From Scytalidium lignicola (Eukaryota; Ascomycota; Leotiomycetes): DNA of 64,000 nucleotides. Made by a program: the position numbers and the translations under genes. The DNA is taken from assembly GCA_002812745.2 (NCBI GenBank), contig NCSJ02000094.1:62001-126000 (forward strand), given 5' to 3'. This document shows, piece after piece, positions 12,572 through 23,573 of this stretch (positions within the stretch are counted from its first letter, which is position 1; each line of letters starts with the position of its first letter). The notes beneath the pieces are model-generated. The model saw only the letters and a program-made list of their open reading frames with translations, did no database searches and was not told where the DNA came from.

Positions 12572-13368
12572 AAGCACTGCCGTTAGTGATCGTTAAAGAA
12601 ATTGTACAAAGAAGGTCTTCAAAATCAAACGCTGTTATTCTCATTTATATGCTATTAAAGTAAGAAAGTCACTCTGACACTTAAGGTCTTATCGCCATCT
12701 ACTAGATCTATACTAAAGCTATCATCTGTGCAATAAGCCTCATATTAGAGGTTTCGCTTGATCGTATTGCTGATAAAACTCCCGCTAACCCGCTAACCAC
12801 TCACACTCATTCAGTACGTCTCAAACACCGTCCTCTTCTGTCTAAAGTGATCGACGCATAACTGCCTCAAGCCGGAAATTGTGATGCAAGGTAATGAAGA
12901 TTGGATAGATGGGACGTGCTTTGGTTGTAGATTAATAGGGCTGACAGTCGACGTTCTCTTTTGTTATCNTTTTTTTTAAAACTTGGTATTGACTATACAA
13001 AGGGAATACTGATGAATTTAGGTTCGGTTTGGAATCAAAATCATTGGTTTACCAACGTATTACCTTATTGGAGATTACTGATATTACGGTTTTACGGAAG
13101 CTGAAGTGATACTACTTTTATCACGTATTAATAAACCATCTGACTAGCAAAATTGAAATAGACAGGAAATCTACATGTATGCCTTCTAAGCAAATTAAGT
13201 TTTATATTCTAGCGATTCCTTCGTTCAATAACAATAACAATCTCAGAGCATAGCATATCACTTACATTCTGAAGTTGCGATTTTAAAGTTTCAAATATTA
13301 GATATCTTACACAAAATCAAGTCAAAGCAGAAGTTAATTGCTGGTCTTTATTAGGTGATAACCTACAG
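12572..13368. other. Intergenic, nothing recognised
   Basis: No frame with coding character on either strand. A single N lies at 12969 ahead of a T run. Composition is moderately AT-rich. Confidence 0.4.
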
Positions 13369-13990
13369 TTATATATAGCTATAGCTACTAGGTAAACGAG
13401 CGGCTACGGATATCAGATGAGGCCAGTCTTCCTCTGCCTTATAGTATGTGCGCCCCGGTTTCTTTTGCATGTTCACAACCTCTCCTTTCTCCAGTAGGTA
13501 CGGGGTAGGGTATACTGAAGAAACCAAGGACTTTCCCGTGTCGATCCAGTCATCTTGATCCTTGACTGCTACATGCCAGTCTGGATCTGACATGGCATTC
13601 CTGATAGTTTCCACACTAGGGGGTGTATACTTAAGAAAACAGTCGAAGTCAGCAAAGTCCCAGGTGGGTCGAATCTTTCTAATTTCTTCTTTTAGGGGCA
13701 TTAAGAAAAGCCGGCGTGACGAACTAGATATCAGATATTAGGACTGTGGGCAATTCAAAGCCTTAGTAGGAAGCTCTCACGATTGAATACGCAATGATGC
13801 CGTGCTTCTTGAAGACGGGTATGGTAAATGGCAGGTGTTCTTCGACAATCCACTTGATGAATTCCTCATGGGTGTGTTCCGGCTTGCGATAATGGGTGAG
13901 TGTGTATTTCAGAGGGCCTCCTTGCTGCGCAGGGACTTCGGCTATCTTAATAGTCTCGTGGTAGATAACGTAGTGATTAAGAAGCTAAAA
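13369..13990 (-). CDS. EthD-type small protein (frame-broken or with sequence error; 5' end uncertain)
   Basis: Exon 2 (13723 down to 13369) and an upstream exon ending at 13781 are joined by a 57-base intron (GTGAGA...TCTAG with a TACTAAG/CCTAAT branch). The first exon holds LKYTLTHYRKPEHTHEEF and VEEHLPFTIPVFKKHGI, the beginning of an EthD fold (ferredoxin-like dimeric alpha/beta barrel). The second holds PTWDFADFDCFLKY, a DPDWHVAVKDQDDWIDTG stretch and TPYLLEKGEVVNM, typical of fungal EthD proteins found with polyketide dehydratases and catabolic enzymes. Between FVTPAFLNA and LKEEI the frame slips by one base at a run of four G (13695-13698, plus strand); dropping one G gives a continuous protein. 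No ATG was found for the upstream exon, which follows an acceptor-like TTTTTAG, so a further 5' exon is likely. Substrate unknown. Confidence 0.6.
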
Positions 13991-14412
13991 ATATTGTTTA
14001 ATATTTATTTCTAAGTTTATTGTCGCTGAGGGGAGAAAGGGGAAAGAGGGGAACTTATTTCTACTTGGACCTCAGGAAGAAATACTGAAGGGAGGTGTAA
14101 GAATTGACCGGTACACTTTTGCTCAAGTGATGGGAGCCAGAACTTATGCTACTTTATTGTTATACGTCCAGTTTGTATACCTTTATTCCATTTGGATAAT
14201 CGAAAACAAGTGACATTCAAGAGTGATATTGAACATGGGTAATCCCAGCATAATGCTACTTGCAAACTCAGGGTCTCTCAATCTGCGACCGAAAAATCAT
14301 TTCACATGTCTGATAATATTACTAAATAAACAGGCTGACGAAGGAAGATTTCAGATGACACAATCAAGAAGATAAGAATTGGTTAGTTTACTGGTCATTA
14401 TATAGTATTGGA

Positions 14413-14455
14413 CCCGAATGTAGGTAGAGTAGGCCTGTGAATACCTATATTCGGG
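14413..14455. repeat. 14-bp inverted repeat (hairpin)
   Basis: CCCGAATGTAGGTA and TACCTATATTCGGG are complementary over 14 positions with one G-T pair, separated by 15 bases. It lies about 430 bases upstream of the small secreted protein gene. It could be a regulatory palindrome or a transposon footprint. Confidence 0.55.
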
Positions 14456-14775
14456 CCCGACACTGTATTAATACATATAAACGCTCCAGTATCATCGTTT
14501 AAAACTAGCAATGTTCACAAAGAGCTTTGCTGTTTATTTCAGCCATAGCAATTGGGCTGAGAATACGAGATAATGGATAGCGAGCAGTGTACCCATGAAC
14601 GCTCAGTAGAGATACTACTTTGTAACTCTTAATCTGGCAGTCCATCGGCTACGCTAGTAAGGAGTGTGTTTTTACGTACGTAAATAAATGCATTTGTTAG
14701 GCACAGCATACTTCCACTGGTTATATAGATCATTCAGGTCATAGAGTGTGTCCATTCCCGCAAGGTAGGATTTGC

Positions 14776-14784
14776 TTATAAAAA
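14776..14784 (+). promoter_or_regulatory. TATA-like box of the small secreted protein gene
   Basis: TTATAAAAA about 105 bases before the ATG at 14884, followed by a leader rich in CA and TC. Position and form suit a strong inducible fungal promoter. Confidence 0.5.
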
Positions 14785-14883
14785 GGCTATGTCTCTATCC
14801 TCAATAAGATTCATACTGGATATTCTTTAACAAGATTTTCAACAGCCTGATTTATCGAACATTCGAAATTAAAATCGTATAAA

Positions 14884-15168
14884 ATGCATTACCAAACTCA
14901 GCTTGCATTAGTTTTCTCGGTAGCTTTTGCTACGGCTGCTTCAGCCAATCCTGTAGCCGTCTCGGGAGAGCTTACGCTGCCGAAGGGTATCACAACAGAA
15001 ATGCTACTACCTAACTATTCACCAAACATGTCCATCGTGATAAGCAACCAGATACAGTGTCCGGACTCTTGTGGCTGCGGTCCCTGTATAAACGGCCAGC
15101 CAATATGTTGCACTATCTGCAGCAATGGCTGTGGTGGCGAGTGCTATATCAATTGCGGTATCTGGTAA
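14884..15168 (+). CDS. Small secreted cysteine-rich protein
   Basis: The 94-residue protein begins with a clear signal peptide (MHYQTQLALVFSVAFATAASA, cleavage probably after ASA near residue 21). The mature part is about 73 residues, with ten cysteines packed in the last 37, spaced C-x3-C-x-C-x2-C-x6-C-C-x2-C-x3-C-x3-C-x3-C. There is no membrane helix or known catalytic motif. Such proteins are often disulfide-stabilised secreted proteins of fungi, including effector or antimicrobial candidates, and the spacing also allows metal binding. The last codons read ATC TGG TAA GT, so the stop overlaps a perfect GTAAGT splice donor; an extra 3' exon is possible. The gene sits alone between AT-rich spacers. 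Role unassigned. Confidence 0.75.
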   Translation: MHYQTQLALVFSVAFATAASANPVAVSGELTLPKGITTEMLLPNYSPNMSIVISNQIQCPDSCGCGPCINGQPICCTICSNGCGGECYINCGIW

Positions 15169-15780
15169 GTTTAACCTAGAATTTTTAACCATATTTATAA
15201 AATAAAATTATTAAAACAAAAGCTAATCAGGAATTGCAGTTATGATTAGTCCAACCACTCACTTATTATGGTTTAAAAGCACGTATGAAGCTGAATGCGA
15301 GTCAAGAAAAATGGTTTTTACAAAGGAAGAAAGATATTTGTAAAGAAAGCTTAACTTAAAAACTATTTACTTAATACTAACAAAGCAAAACTGCGCATAA
15401 GGCATAAAATTCGTCTAACTATTCTTTCCGATTATTATGACTAGGATGCAGAGATCAACGCTGCTAAGGCCTGTAGATATTTATAATGAAAATCACCCTT
15501 GTGTATTATATGAAACTTCTGCTAATAGACCATGAAATTGATTAGTTAATATTGGAGTCTTAGTATTCTAAGCACTCTGAAGCATTTATAAGGCCCNTTT
15601 TTTTAGTATAAATTCATCTTAGTTTTATAAAAATAGCCTTCAATCCAATCGTTTTACCCAACTACATGTACAAATTGGTTCCTAACAAATTTAAACTCTA
15701 ACTAACGCAGGGAACCCCTGGATGCAAACTGTGAATAACATACTCTTACACGCCCATTGGCATTGCTCCTGATCCAAATT
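15169..15780. other. AT-rich spacer
   Basis: No convincing exon seen, although a 3' exon of the small secreted protein gene could lie here if the GTAAGT at its end is used. N at 15597 before a T run. Confidence 0.4.
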
Positions 15781-16448
15781 CTACCTATATGCCCAGAAAA
15801 TGAATGCTTCTATACATGCTATAACAGTTGCAATGCCGGACATCACTGTCACCCCCAAGTTGATGTTCTTTGTCAGGGCACCAACCAGCACGCCTACAAG
15901 TATACAGCATAGCACCCCTCCAAGAACAAGAATCCACATAGCGAGCCTATTCAATCCTTGTTTGATCATAATAGCATATCTGCCTTCCTCTCTGCATAAT
16001 TCAAGGGTATTCACTGCAAATCTCCTGTTTCTCCCTATAAAGTCTTCGGCTCTAGAGAGGATATCGGGATGGTAGAAAGCTGCAGTAAGTTCAATGTCAA
16101 GATTTCTGTCGATGGTTAAGACGTGATTAGGTGTTTTCTGAGCCTCTAAATCAGTCAAGCAGTACTTCCCACCCTATTGTTAGACCTTTTGAGCAAACAA
16201 GGGAACAGTTAAACTGAGCATACCCCGGAAAGGAGAGCTACCTCAACACTTAGTGCTGAGAACCAATATGTCCTATCCCAAATGGTGTAGGGATGCTGTG
16301 AGATCACGCGCAGGTACTCGGTACGTAGTTTGGATATGACAACTGGCCCGGTGTCGTCCGACAGAAGCTTGAGTGTGTGTAAATACGTAGTTCCGTTTCG
16401 TTTCTGGCATAGGAAGCGCCAGTGAGTAGTTGGCTGGACCATTGACAT
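15781..16448 (-). CDS. Two-helix membrane protein of unknown function
   Basis: Two exons: 16448 down to 16224 (75 codons, ATG start) and 16173 down to 15781. They are joined in phase 0 by a 49-base intron (GTATGC...TCTAACAATAG, the branch sequence close to the acceptor). The 205-residue product has a soluble N-terminal part (about 1-155) with tryptophan-rich segments such as THWRFLCQKRNGTTYLHTL and RTYWFSALSVEVALL. Two transmembrane helices follow at the C terminus (WILVLGGVLCCILVGVLVGAL and a VTVMSGIATVIACIEAFIFW-like segment) separated by about five residues, so both termini probably face the same side. I do not recognise the family. The clean intron and hydrophobic pattern support a real gene. 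Confidence 0.65.
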
Positions 16449-17147
16449 TTTGAAGTCTAGGGCGTAGTTATTAATCTGGATTGCTTCTAGTAATCTGAGA
16501 GCTTGTCGGGTAGTGCAGCGCCTCGGACTTGGAACAAGTACATATTTATAAGGATGATCGGGAAGCCTTGTAGTTTGGAGTGTACTTTATCGTAATGCTC
16601 AAAATAGTGTTAGCAATTCCTAATCGCAACATATGCAAATAATATCTAATATCGGATCTTGCATAGAACTACGCTGTCCCGACTTGTTGCCATCATGGAA
16701 GAAAAACGACAAACCATACTTTACCAAAACCACGAGGTACGTATGCAATTCTATTAAAAAGACGCCCCAGCCTTATGCTCTTATTGGCACTAAGAGATGG
16801 CTGTTAATGCCAAAAGAAGAGCATTCTCATCTAATAGGGTAGTCAATTCCACGTGACACAGAGACGAAATCACGGCTGTAAAGCCAGACCCAAAAGCGCG
16901 ATTTCTCAACGCCAGTTTGTGCGTAAGGCTCGTGGAGAAGTACAATCCGTTGCCATCTCTCCCATTGCCATCTGCGTCTCCTGGGAATTAAATTGACTGT
17001 CACGACCTTACGCTTGCAGAAAATCCTCTCTACAAACGATTGCGAGTGATCATCTAGTACTGAGAGTTACTCTATTCTCTTTCTGCGTCGCATCTTTACG
17101 CAGGCTCTTGTCATAATAGCACGTATTTCTTTGTGAGTTCTGTAAAA
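16449..17147. other. Shared divergent promoter region
   Basis: Lies between two divergently transcribed genes. A 69-codon frame at 16633 has no supporting features. The final 250 bases are pyrimidine-rich, suiting the leader of the gene that starts at 17148. Confidence 0.45.
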
Positions 17148-19525
17148 ATGCCCGCTCGCAGACCACCCAGAGATCCGTGTGAGTATTCAATTCCATTTGT
17201 CTTTTGCGTTGTTCTCTTCACCAGCAAGTTGCTGTTCTAGGCTAACTCAGTATCGCAGATCGTACACCAAGCCCGCCTCCTCTACGATACGCACGACCGC
17301 TATATACAAGACACGGCTCCTCTGAAGCAGAATTATTGATCGATGCTAGACCAACGAACTCTTCTGCTTCTACAAAAGTCAATCTTACGGAACATTTGCA
17401 ACATGGAAAGCACAGCTCATCAAATGCGTATAGCCATGTTCACACGCTCGCCTCGCAGAATGCGATGTCGACCGATTCTTCACCGTGCTCCGTACCTTCA
17501 CTATCAATGATGCCATCTCCGGGAGACAATTCTACCATAACGAGTTATATTCAGGATGACCCTTATCCTGAATTCGAATGTGAATTCTCACCATCCTACG
17601 AACCTTACGAAAATGTCAAAGAGATCGAAAATGCGCTCAAATTCCCCAAACCGTTTGAGGATGCTTCTGCGGGACTGTTCTCCGATATTCGTACCAGTTT
17701 GGGACTTGTTGAAACTACTGTAGAGTTCCGCCCAAGGCATCTACGACTCCGATCTCATTCACTATCTACAATTGCAGCGACGTTTGTTGTTCTACAGCGC
17801 TGTATACGGAACAGAATAAATGGTCATCACGCAGAATTTGAATCCCCAGCATCTCAAACAAGACCTCGGGAAATCTCAACGGAAATTATGTCAACTCTCC
17901 AGAATTCGGAAAAGCCCGATATAAGGTACGTTCTACCATCCACCGTCAACTGAAGATCATGTATGTTTCTGACAGAACATCTAGTTCTTGGTTACTTCGG
18001 AGTCTCAGAAGTGAAGGACTATCTTCTAATTCCGATACGGACTCTATTGGCTCCTTTGAAAGCGATAACACTACAGATGGCTCCGGGGATGGAATTGATT
18101 CATGTCGCGGAGACGTCCCTTGTTGGCCTTCTGAAGCCGATCCTCGAGATTTCCTCATCCCATCTAGACGTATCCTTAGCCATCTACCCAGCGGAGTTGC
18201 AGCATCCATATCCAGCTCCCTGTGTTCTTTATTTGACTCGTGGATCGCTCGATTAGTGACCTCACAACAAACATCAAATAATGCTGCGTCATCAGGCTCT
18301 TCTTCCAGTTACTCTCAGCAAAATAACTCAACCAAGAACACATGCTCTTCTTTTAACGGCAAAAAGCGAGGACCTTATAATGAAGATGATGGACTCTTTA
18401 ATTCTGGTAATAATGCGCTTCATAAAAAGCAAAAGTTCAATGGAGAAACTGAAGCGGACCCTCGCCAGAAGTGGGCATGTCCTTTCTATCAACGGGAACC
18501 TCATAGATACTGCGTTGAAACCGAGGTTGGTGATTTTAGAAAGTGTGCTAGGAGCCCAGGTTTCGATCAGGTCCATCGCGTCAAGTAAGTATAGCAAAAT
18601 TATATATTTGGGCAGGACTAACATAGTGTGATCAAGGGCTCACATCTATAAATGTCACTCCCCTAAATATTGTAACCGGTGCTTTAGCCTATTTAAGGAA
18701 GAGGAACAGCTCGAAATTCATCGAAGGATGGATCCAGCTTGCGAGCTGCAGCAACCCCCAGTGATCGAGGGCCTCACCACCAAACAAAAGGCGCTTTTAA
18801 AACCCAGAGATAGAAAGAGCAAGTCTGACGAGGAAAGATGGAATGTTATCTACAAGATATGTTTCCCTGGAGACGAAATACTTCCAAGTCCATGTAAGGT
18901 CTCTGCTTTTATGCTAAGAACTGTAGTCGCTAACAATCCTCAAGATTACATCCACTATTCTCGGGAGATTGCTGAGCTGAGAAGAGAAGTCCTGGAGATT
19001 GTCCGAGAAGAAACAACCACACCCGCCGCAGTCAATGCCAACCGGTTGATACAACGTCTGCAAGAAGCTTTCAATGCTCAGTTACCTGCTGAAAGTCCCT
19101 CTTCCTTGATACCACAGACCCCGGCGGTACTCACCCCATCAACAACAAACGAGAGCGGGCGGTCCACAGATGTATCCTTCTCTCAAGGTCAGAGACGAGT
19201 GCCTTACCAAGAATCACCCTCAGTTACGCGTACATCGCAACAAGTTGCGTTAGTGACAACGTTTTCAGCCGATGATCTTACCCAGAAATCTACGTCGAGA
19301 GCATCAAGTAACGGCTCCCCAGCTGGGCCATTAGATAACAGATATCCCTCCAGCAGCAACAACGACCATTCGCTGTCTGGGTTTGTTTCACCAATCTCTT
19401 TCAATATCTTTGACGATAATTCTTTTAACGCAGATCAATTTATGCTTGATATGGGGAGAAACACAACTCTTCAGCTTGACGATACTAATTTTGAACCACT
19501 AGATGATACTTGTACGGAAAGTTAG
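17148..19525 (+). CDS. Cys/His zinc-binding (C2H2-like) nuclear-type protein
   Basis: Four exons fit in phase: 17148-17178, 17259-17925, 17976-18584 and 18637-19525, with donors GTGAGT, GTACGT and GTAAGT and a GACTAAC branch in intron 3. The spliced length is 2196 bases, giving 731 residues. Residues 1-400 are basic then Ser-rich and disordered. The core around residues 405-485 reads CPFYQREPHRYC, then HRVKAHIYKCHSPKYCNRC and HRRMDPACE, a cysteine/histidine arrangement common in fungal 'C2H2-type domain' proteins where degenerate fingers bind zinc. Residues 500-580 carry a conserved segment with ERWNVIYKICFPGDEILPSPC, typical of the same family. The tail is Ser/Thr-rich. Probably nuclear; target unknown. 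Confidence 0.8.
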
Positions 19526-19899
19526 CTGTTTTTGTAAAGCAAGATACTATCTCCATTGTTTCCATTCCTTTGTGATTTGTGTATGGTTATGGTGTATGCG
19601 ACAGCTAAAGAGAGCTGTTCTTGAAAGTAGGCAATAGAACTGTACAAAACCCCTTATGGACTTGAATATCGGGACTGAATCTCCTTCTAAAGTCGTTTTT
19701 GAATAATTGTCGAAATTCACTAATGTTACGAATGGAGGTTCCTTTTTGGGCAATCTTCTACTTTTGAAGACCAATTAATATCTTGAATCGTATTAATCGT
19801 GCCTTTCATGAGACTAGTCTCCGTATACAAGTTCTCTGTGAGCATGAATTTTGCTTTTATATACAGTAATAACTCGTTATGAAAGTTGTTAGCATTTTC
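19526..19899. other. 3' flank, nothing recognised
   Basis: AT-rich DNA after the stop at 19525. A 75-codon minus-strand frame (19774-19547) has no motif. Confidence 0.35.
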
Positions 19900-22150
19900 A
19901 TAAGTGAATTTCGAGCTGCTAAAAGGCTCGTTCTTTGCGTTGATTCGTAAGACTAGAACTGGAAGATTTCAGTAATTTCTGGTGGATATATGTAATAATG
20001 TCAACTTTGTTGTTATAAATTCGAAGTGCGTTAGCAAAGGAGTTAACTTCAGTTAGAGTAAATTTACTCTGAATTCCAGAGTTTAGTGTTACAGCATCCC
20101 GAAAGTTATTCTGCTCAATAGACTCGCTTTGTTGACGTCTAATCACGTCTAATTTGATGGTTTGATTGAAGTCCAAGTGAGCTGATCGACCTTGAATATC
20201 TTCTACCGAAATTTAAAGTCTATTTCAGCAAAAGGAGCTTTGCTACAGATAGAAGGAAGTTGAAAGAAGTTAAATAGTAGAGTATTTATACCCTTTAATC
20301 GAACATCTAAATATTAAAAAATGATCTGACGACAACGATAATCTAAATATGATAACTGTTGTAAGTTAATCATTCATTTCGCGTCAATTATTAGATACTT
20401 GCAAGATTTTAAGATATTCTGTATACTGTTGACCATTAGTAGTAGCCAATTCTTGAAGTTTACTCGAAAGAAGCCTAAATAACGTGAGATTTGCCAGTTT
20501 CTGCTTTCCCATCAACATGTAAAAGTAATTGTATAGGTCCCAGCCCAGTGGCATTCAAAGTCTTCTGATGATAATTAACAACTAAATCAGAGATCTGTCG
20601 TTATTTACTCCAAAGAGTACTTAAAAGACGCCGAGAAGCTTGACTTACTGTCATTCAGCTGAATTGGCTGTCTTTTGATTATCCCACCAATTCGAATTCA
20701 AAATCTTATCAGCGACATGAGCAGACCAATTAACTTGATCGATATCGCGTTGATCATGAAAGTAAGCGTCTTTTAACCAGTCACCTGGACGATTAAAATG
20801 CTCTTAAACCTTCTGAACCTTTTAAATCTTCAGTATCCGAAGGTGCTTCAAATTCATCACTAGCAGGTTGTTCGAACTCATCTTCTAAGCCGTCAGGTTT
20901 GTGGTAGCTGTGTATTTAAACGCAATTCGTGTAAGCTTTTTCCCAGATGGAGAATTAGCCTTAAAGATTGCTAATTTGTTAGAAATAATGGTGAAGAACC
21001 AATTTCGTTCGGCGGAAGTGTTCTCGTTGATCTCCAGTAGATTTATATTAAGTGATTCAGAAGTCGATGTTTAGCTCTAGGTCTCTTCTTGAATGTACTA
21101 TGATTGTAATGGTGTAAGAATTCAATATAAGTCAGTTCTTAACAGTTTTAGGGCGACCAATATACTTTTCCAAATACGACTTACCGTTTGATATTTCTCC
21201 ATCTCCAATCAATACAGAAACTGTTTAATCTTGGAAAGGTCAGCAATCAACAGTTATTACTGTTCGAGAATGATTTCTAAGGAGATTTAACAGGAGATGG
21301 CATATCTCTTGAGCACTTCAATCCCGCTCTCTTACTAACTTATTCATAAGATTTGAAACCAAAGAAAGTAGGGGTTTGAAACTGTTTCAGTAAACCAGCG
21401 TAAGAGGTAAAAATTTTCTGCTCTTTAGGAGCATATTTAGTTATGTAATTTGCAACAGCCTCGTTTAAAGTACAGGGAGAGATAGCAGTATTTGCTAACC
21501 AACCAAGTGTAATTAACTTATTGTACGCGTCAATCGGGGGTGGTCCTTTTTTGACTCAAACATATAATGTTTCGTGTTCTGAGACCTATAAACTATAGGT
21601 TTTGACTGTAATCGTTTTGGAAAGTGGAATCTGCAAGATTTAGTAAAATATTTAACCTTTTGGAGGCAATAAGCCTCCGAGCAAGTATGAGTCTGAAACT
21701 TATTCAAGCAAGCTGTAAGGTGATCAACTGTATTAACTTGTTGTTCAACAGGTAAAGACAATGGAGATATCTCATCTAGTCTACGCTCTGGATGTAGCTC
21801 CTGGTGTGTTTGTTAAAATCCCTTAAAGGCGTTGCAAATTATTATAGATCGACAATTTAATGATTACCAGGTTGCTTCAACTACTTTCAAATATAACAGT
21901 GGAGTTCCTTCAATTATTCATCTAATAAGCTTCGCAAATACAACCCTGGATTGAATACAAATAACGAAGACATCTATTAAACCCGGAATATTTTGTCCTG
22001 TAAATGATCGTTGAGTAGAATTGAGGCAGTATGTGGATTATTTAATTTAGTAATAAAAGGGTGAGAAGTTAAGTCACATATTGCCTTGAGGTGTCCCGTG
22101 TTGTCCTTACGTCAATAAAATAACACACTGATATCAACTAACAAATGGCC
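19900..22150 (-). mobile_element. Second degenerate Helitron / PIF1-type helicase relic
   Basis: Minus-strand translation from 22150 downward gives parts of a fungal Helitron in the correct order. A segment at 21761-21513 reads SLPVEQQVNTVDHLTACLNK then CSEAYCLQKVKY, CRFHFPKRLQSK and KHYMFESKKDHPRL. A weak Walker-A region near 20560-20500 sits where a GKAGTGKS-like loop is expected but is destroyed. A late helicase segment at 20176-19919 includes VIRRQQSESIEQNNFRDA and EVNSFANALRIYNNK. Stops replace Gln and Trp throughout, and TA steps are abundant. It is on the same strand as the left-edge Helitron but covers a different, partly overlapping portion of the protein, so they are separate insertions or a copy broken by rearrangement. 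Confidence 0.7.
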
Positions 22151-23290
22151 CCTTACATTTGAAATTTCTTGTAATATAATAGTTGGTACACTGTATTTCT
22201 GCGGCCAAACCACTTTTGCACTAGGACTACATTTTGTAATTCTCTCTTGTCTTGTGGTGTGTATCCATCAAGGTAGGTTTTGCTAGAAAATAATTGGTGC
22301 AACCAAAGTTTACGGCTTTTTGGAAGGAGGCTGGGAGGGTCCACAGGCACCTGCCACGTGCTCGGAACGGTCCCTCGCCAGTTCCTTGTAGGGCTGACCA
22401 ATCAACAACAACGCCACGCCCTCGCACTGACTTCCCACCCATCGAAGATTAGTCTTAATGGGAGAAAAGCTTATTTTAATTTCAACGTACTCTCTCTCGC
22501 TCATAGAAAGCGACGTTGCATTTTGAATTCTTTTGCGGCAGTACATTAGCTTAGGTTGAAGAAAGAATTCCGGTTCAATTTTTTTAGCGTGCAATTAAGT
22601 ACCCCATAGGGTGTTAAGCCCGCGGAGCAATGCACCTGATTAGGAAATGCGAGGTTATCATGTTGATGGTATTGCAAGCTTAAAAGGCATGAACAGCCAT
22701 ACATTTTGAATGATTTACTCCATTTTATTGGTTGTGGTAACGCTAACTCAATAGTTACCATATTTTGGTGAGAGAATCTGAGCTGCCTAGGCTTGCGATG
22801 CTGATTTTTGGTTTTCCTATTGAACATTGAAACAATGCTGTAGAATCCGCAACAAATCGAATAGATTCCTGTCTTTAAGGAATATTAAGCTGATTTATAA
22901 TCTTCTACTCGTGCTGTATTGCAACTAATTCTATGGAGAGGGGCCGATGTGGTCTTGCGATACTTACAACCTAACACTTAGCTCCCTGTTGACGTACCAC
23001 TAAATTTTGCAACGCCTTTATTTCCTCCTCTCGTTACCAGGGCTGATATATGAACCAGAAAATGACAGTCTGCACTAATTCGAGTAGCTCCATTTGTGCC
23101 TATAAATCCTTTAAGCCCACTTCTCAACCCCCTCTTCCTTTCTTCCTTTTTTTCCTTTTCTTCCTCGTCTTTCTTTCGATATCGTCAATCCATCCGAAAG
23201 TTGCTTACTGACTACGCTCATCGCTGACTTCCGTTACTTTGAACTTGTCAATCGCTCTCTCTTCAAGATATTGACCACACACACCTGATT
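22151..23290. other. Intergenic; pyrimidine-rich leader toward the J-domain gene
   Basis: Overlapping frames of 70-94 codons between 22227 and 22827 lie on both strands without motifs. From about 23110 the plus strand becomes CT-rich (TTCCTTTCTTCC runs), as in fungal promoters, leading into the repeated leader at 23299. Confidence 0.4.
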
Positions 23291-23298
23291 ACTTCTAT

Positions 23299-23573
23299 AC
23301 TGCTACGGCGGTCTCGTCACTATAAAATCCTATAACTCCGTTATTATTTCAACACCCTTAATCTTCTATACCGCCAAGCGGTCTCGTCATCAATTTTTCT
23401 AACTTCCGTTATTATACCCACTTTTTCTTTTATACCGCATAGCGGTCTCGTCATTAAACCTTCTAAAATTCGTTATTACCCTCTTCATTCTTCTATACTG
23501 CCACAGGTAGTCTCGACATCTTACCTTTTATAACTCCGCTTTCTTATTAGTCTGTTGACATAGCGATCTTAGC
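23299..23573 (+). repeat. Tandem leader repeats, each with a small covarying hairpin
   Basis: Four units spaced 71, 64 and 63 bases apart carry a short inverted repeat followed by TCTCGTCA or TCTCGACA. Hairpins: 23299-23312 (ACTGC TACG GCGGT), 23370-23382 (ACCGC CAA GCGGT), 23434-23446 (ACCGC ATA GCGGT) and 23497-23511 (ACTGCC ACA GGTAGT). The stem is kept while bases change: C-G, T-G and T-A pairs alternate at the third position. A fifth, decayed unit (ACATAGCGATCTTAGCATG) runs into the start codon at 23574. Spacers share a TAACTCCGTTATTA-like string. Position and polarity suggest a structured 5' leader RNA, but transcription is inferred. Confidence 0.65.
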
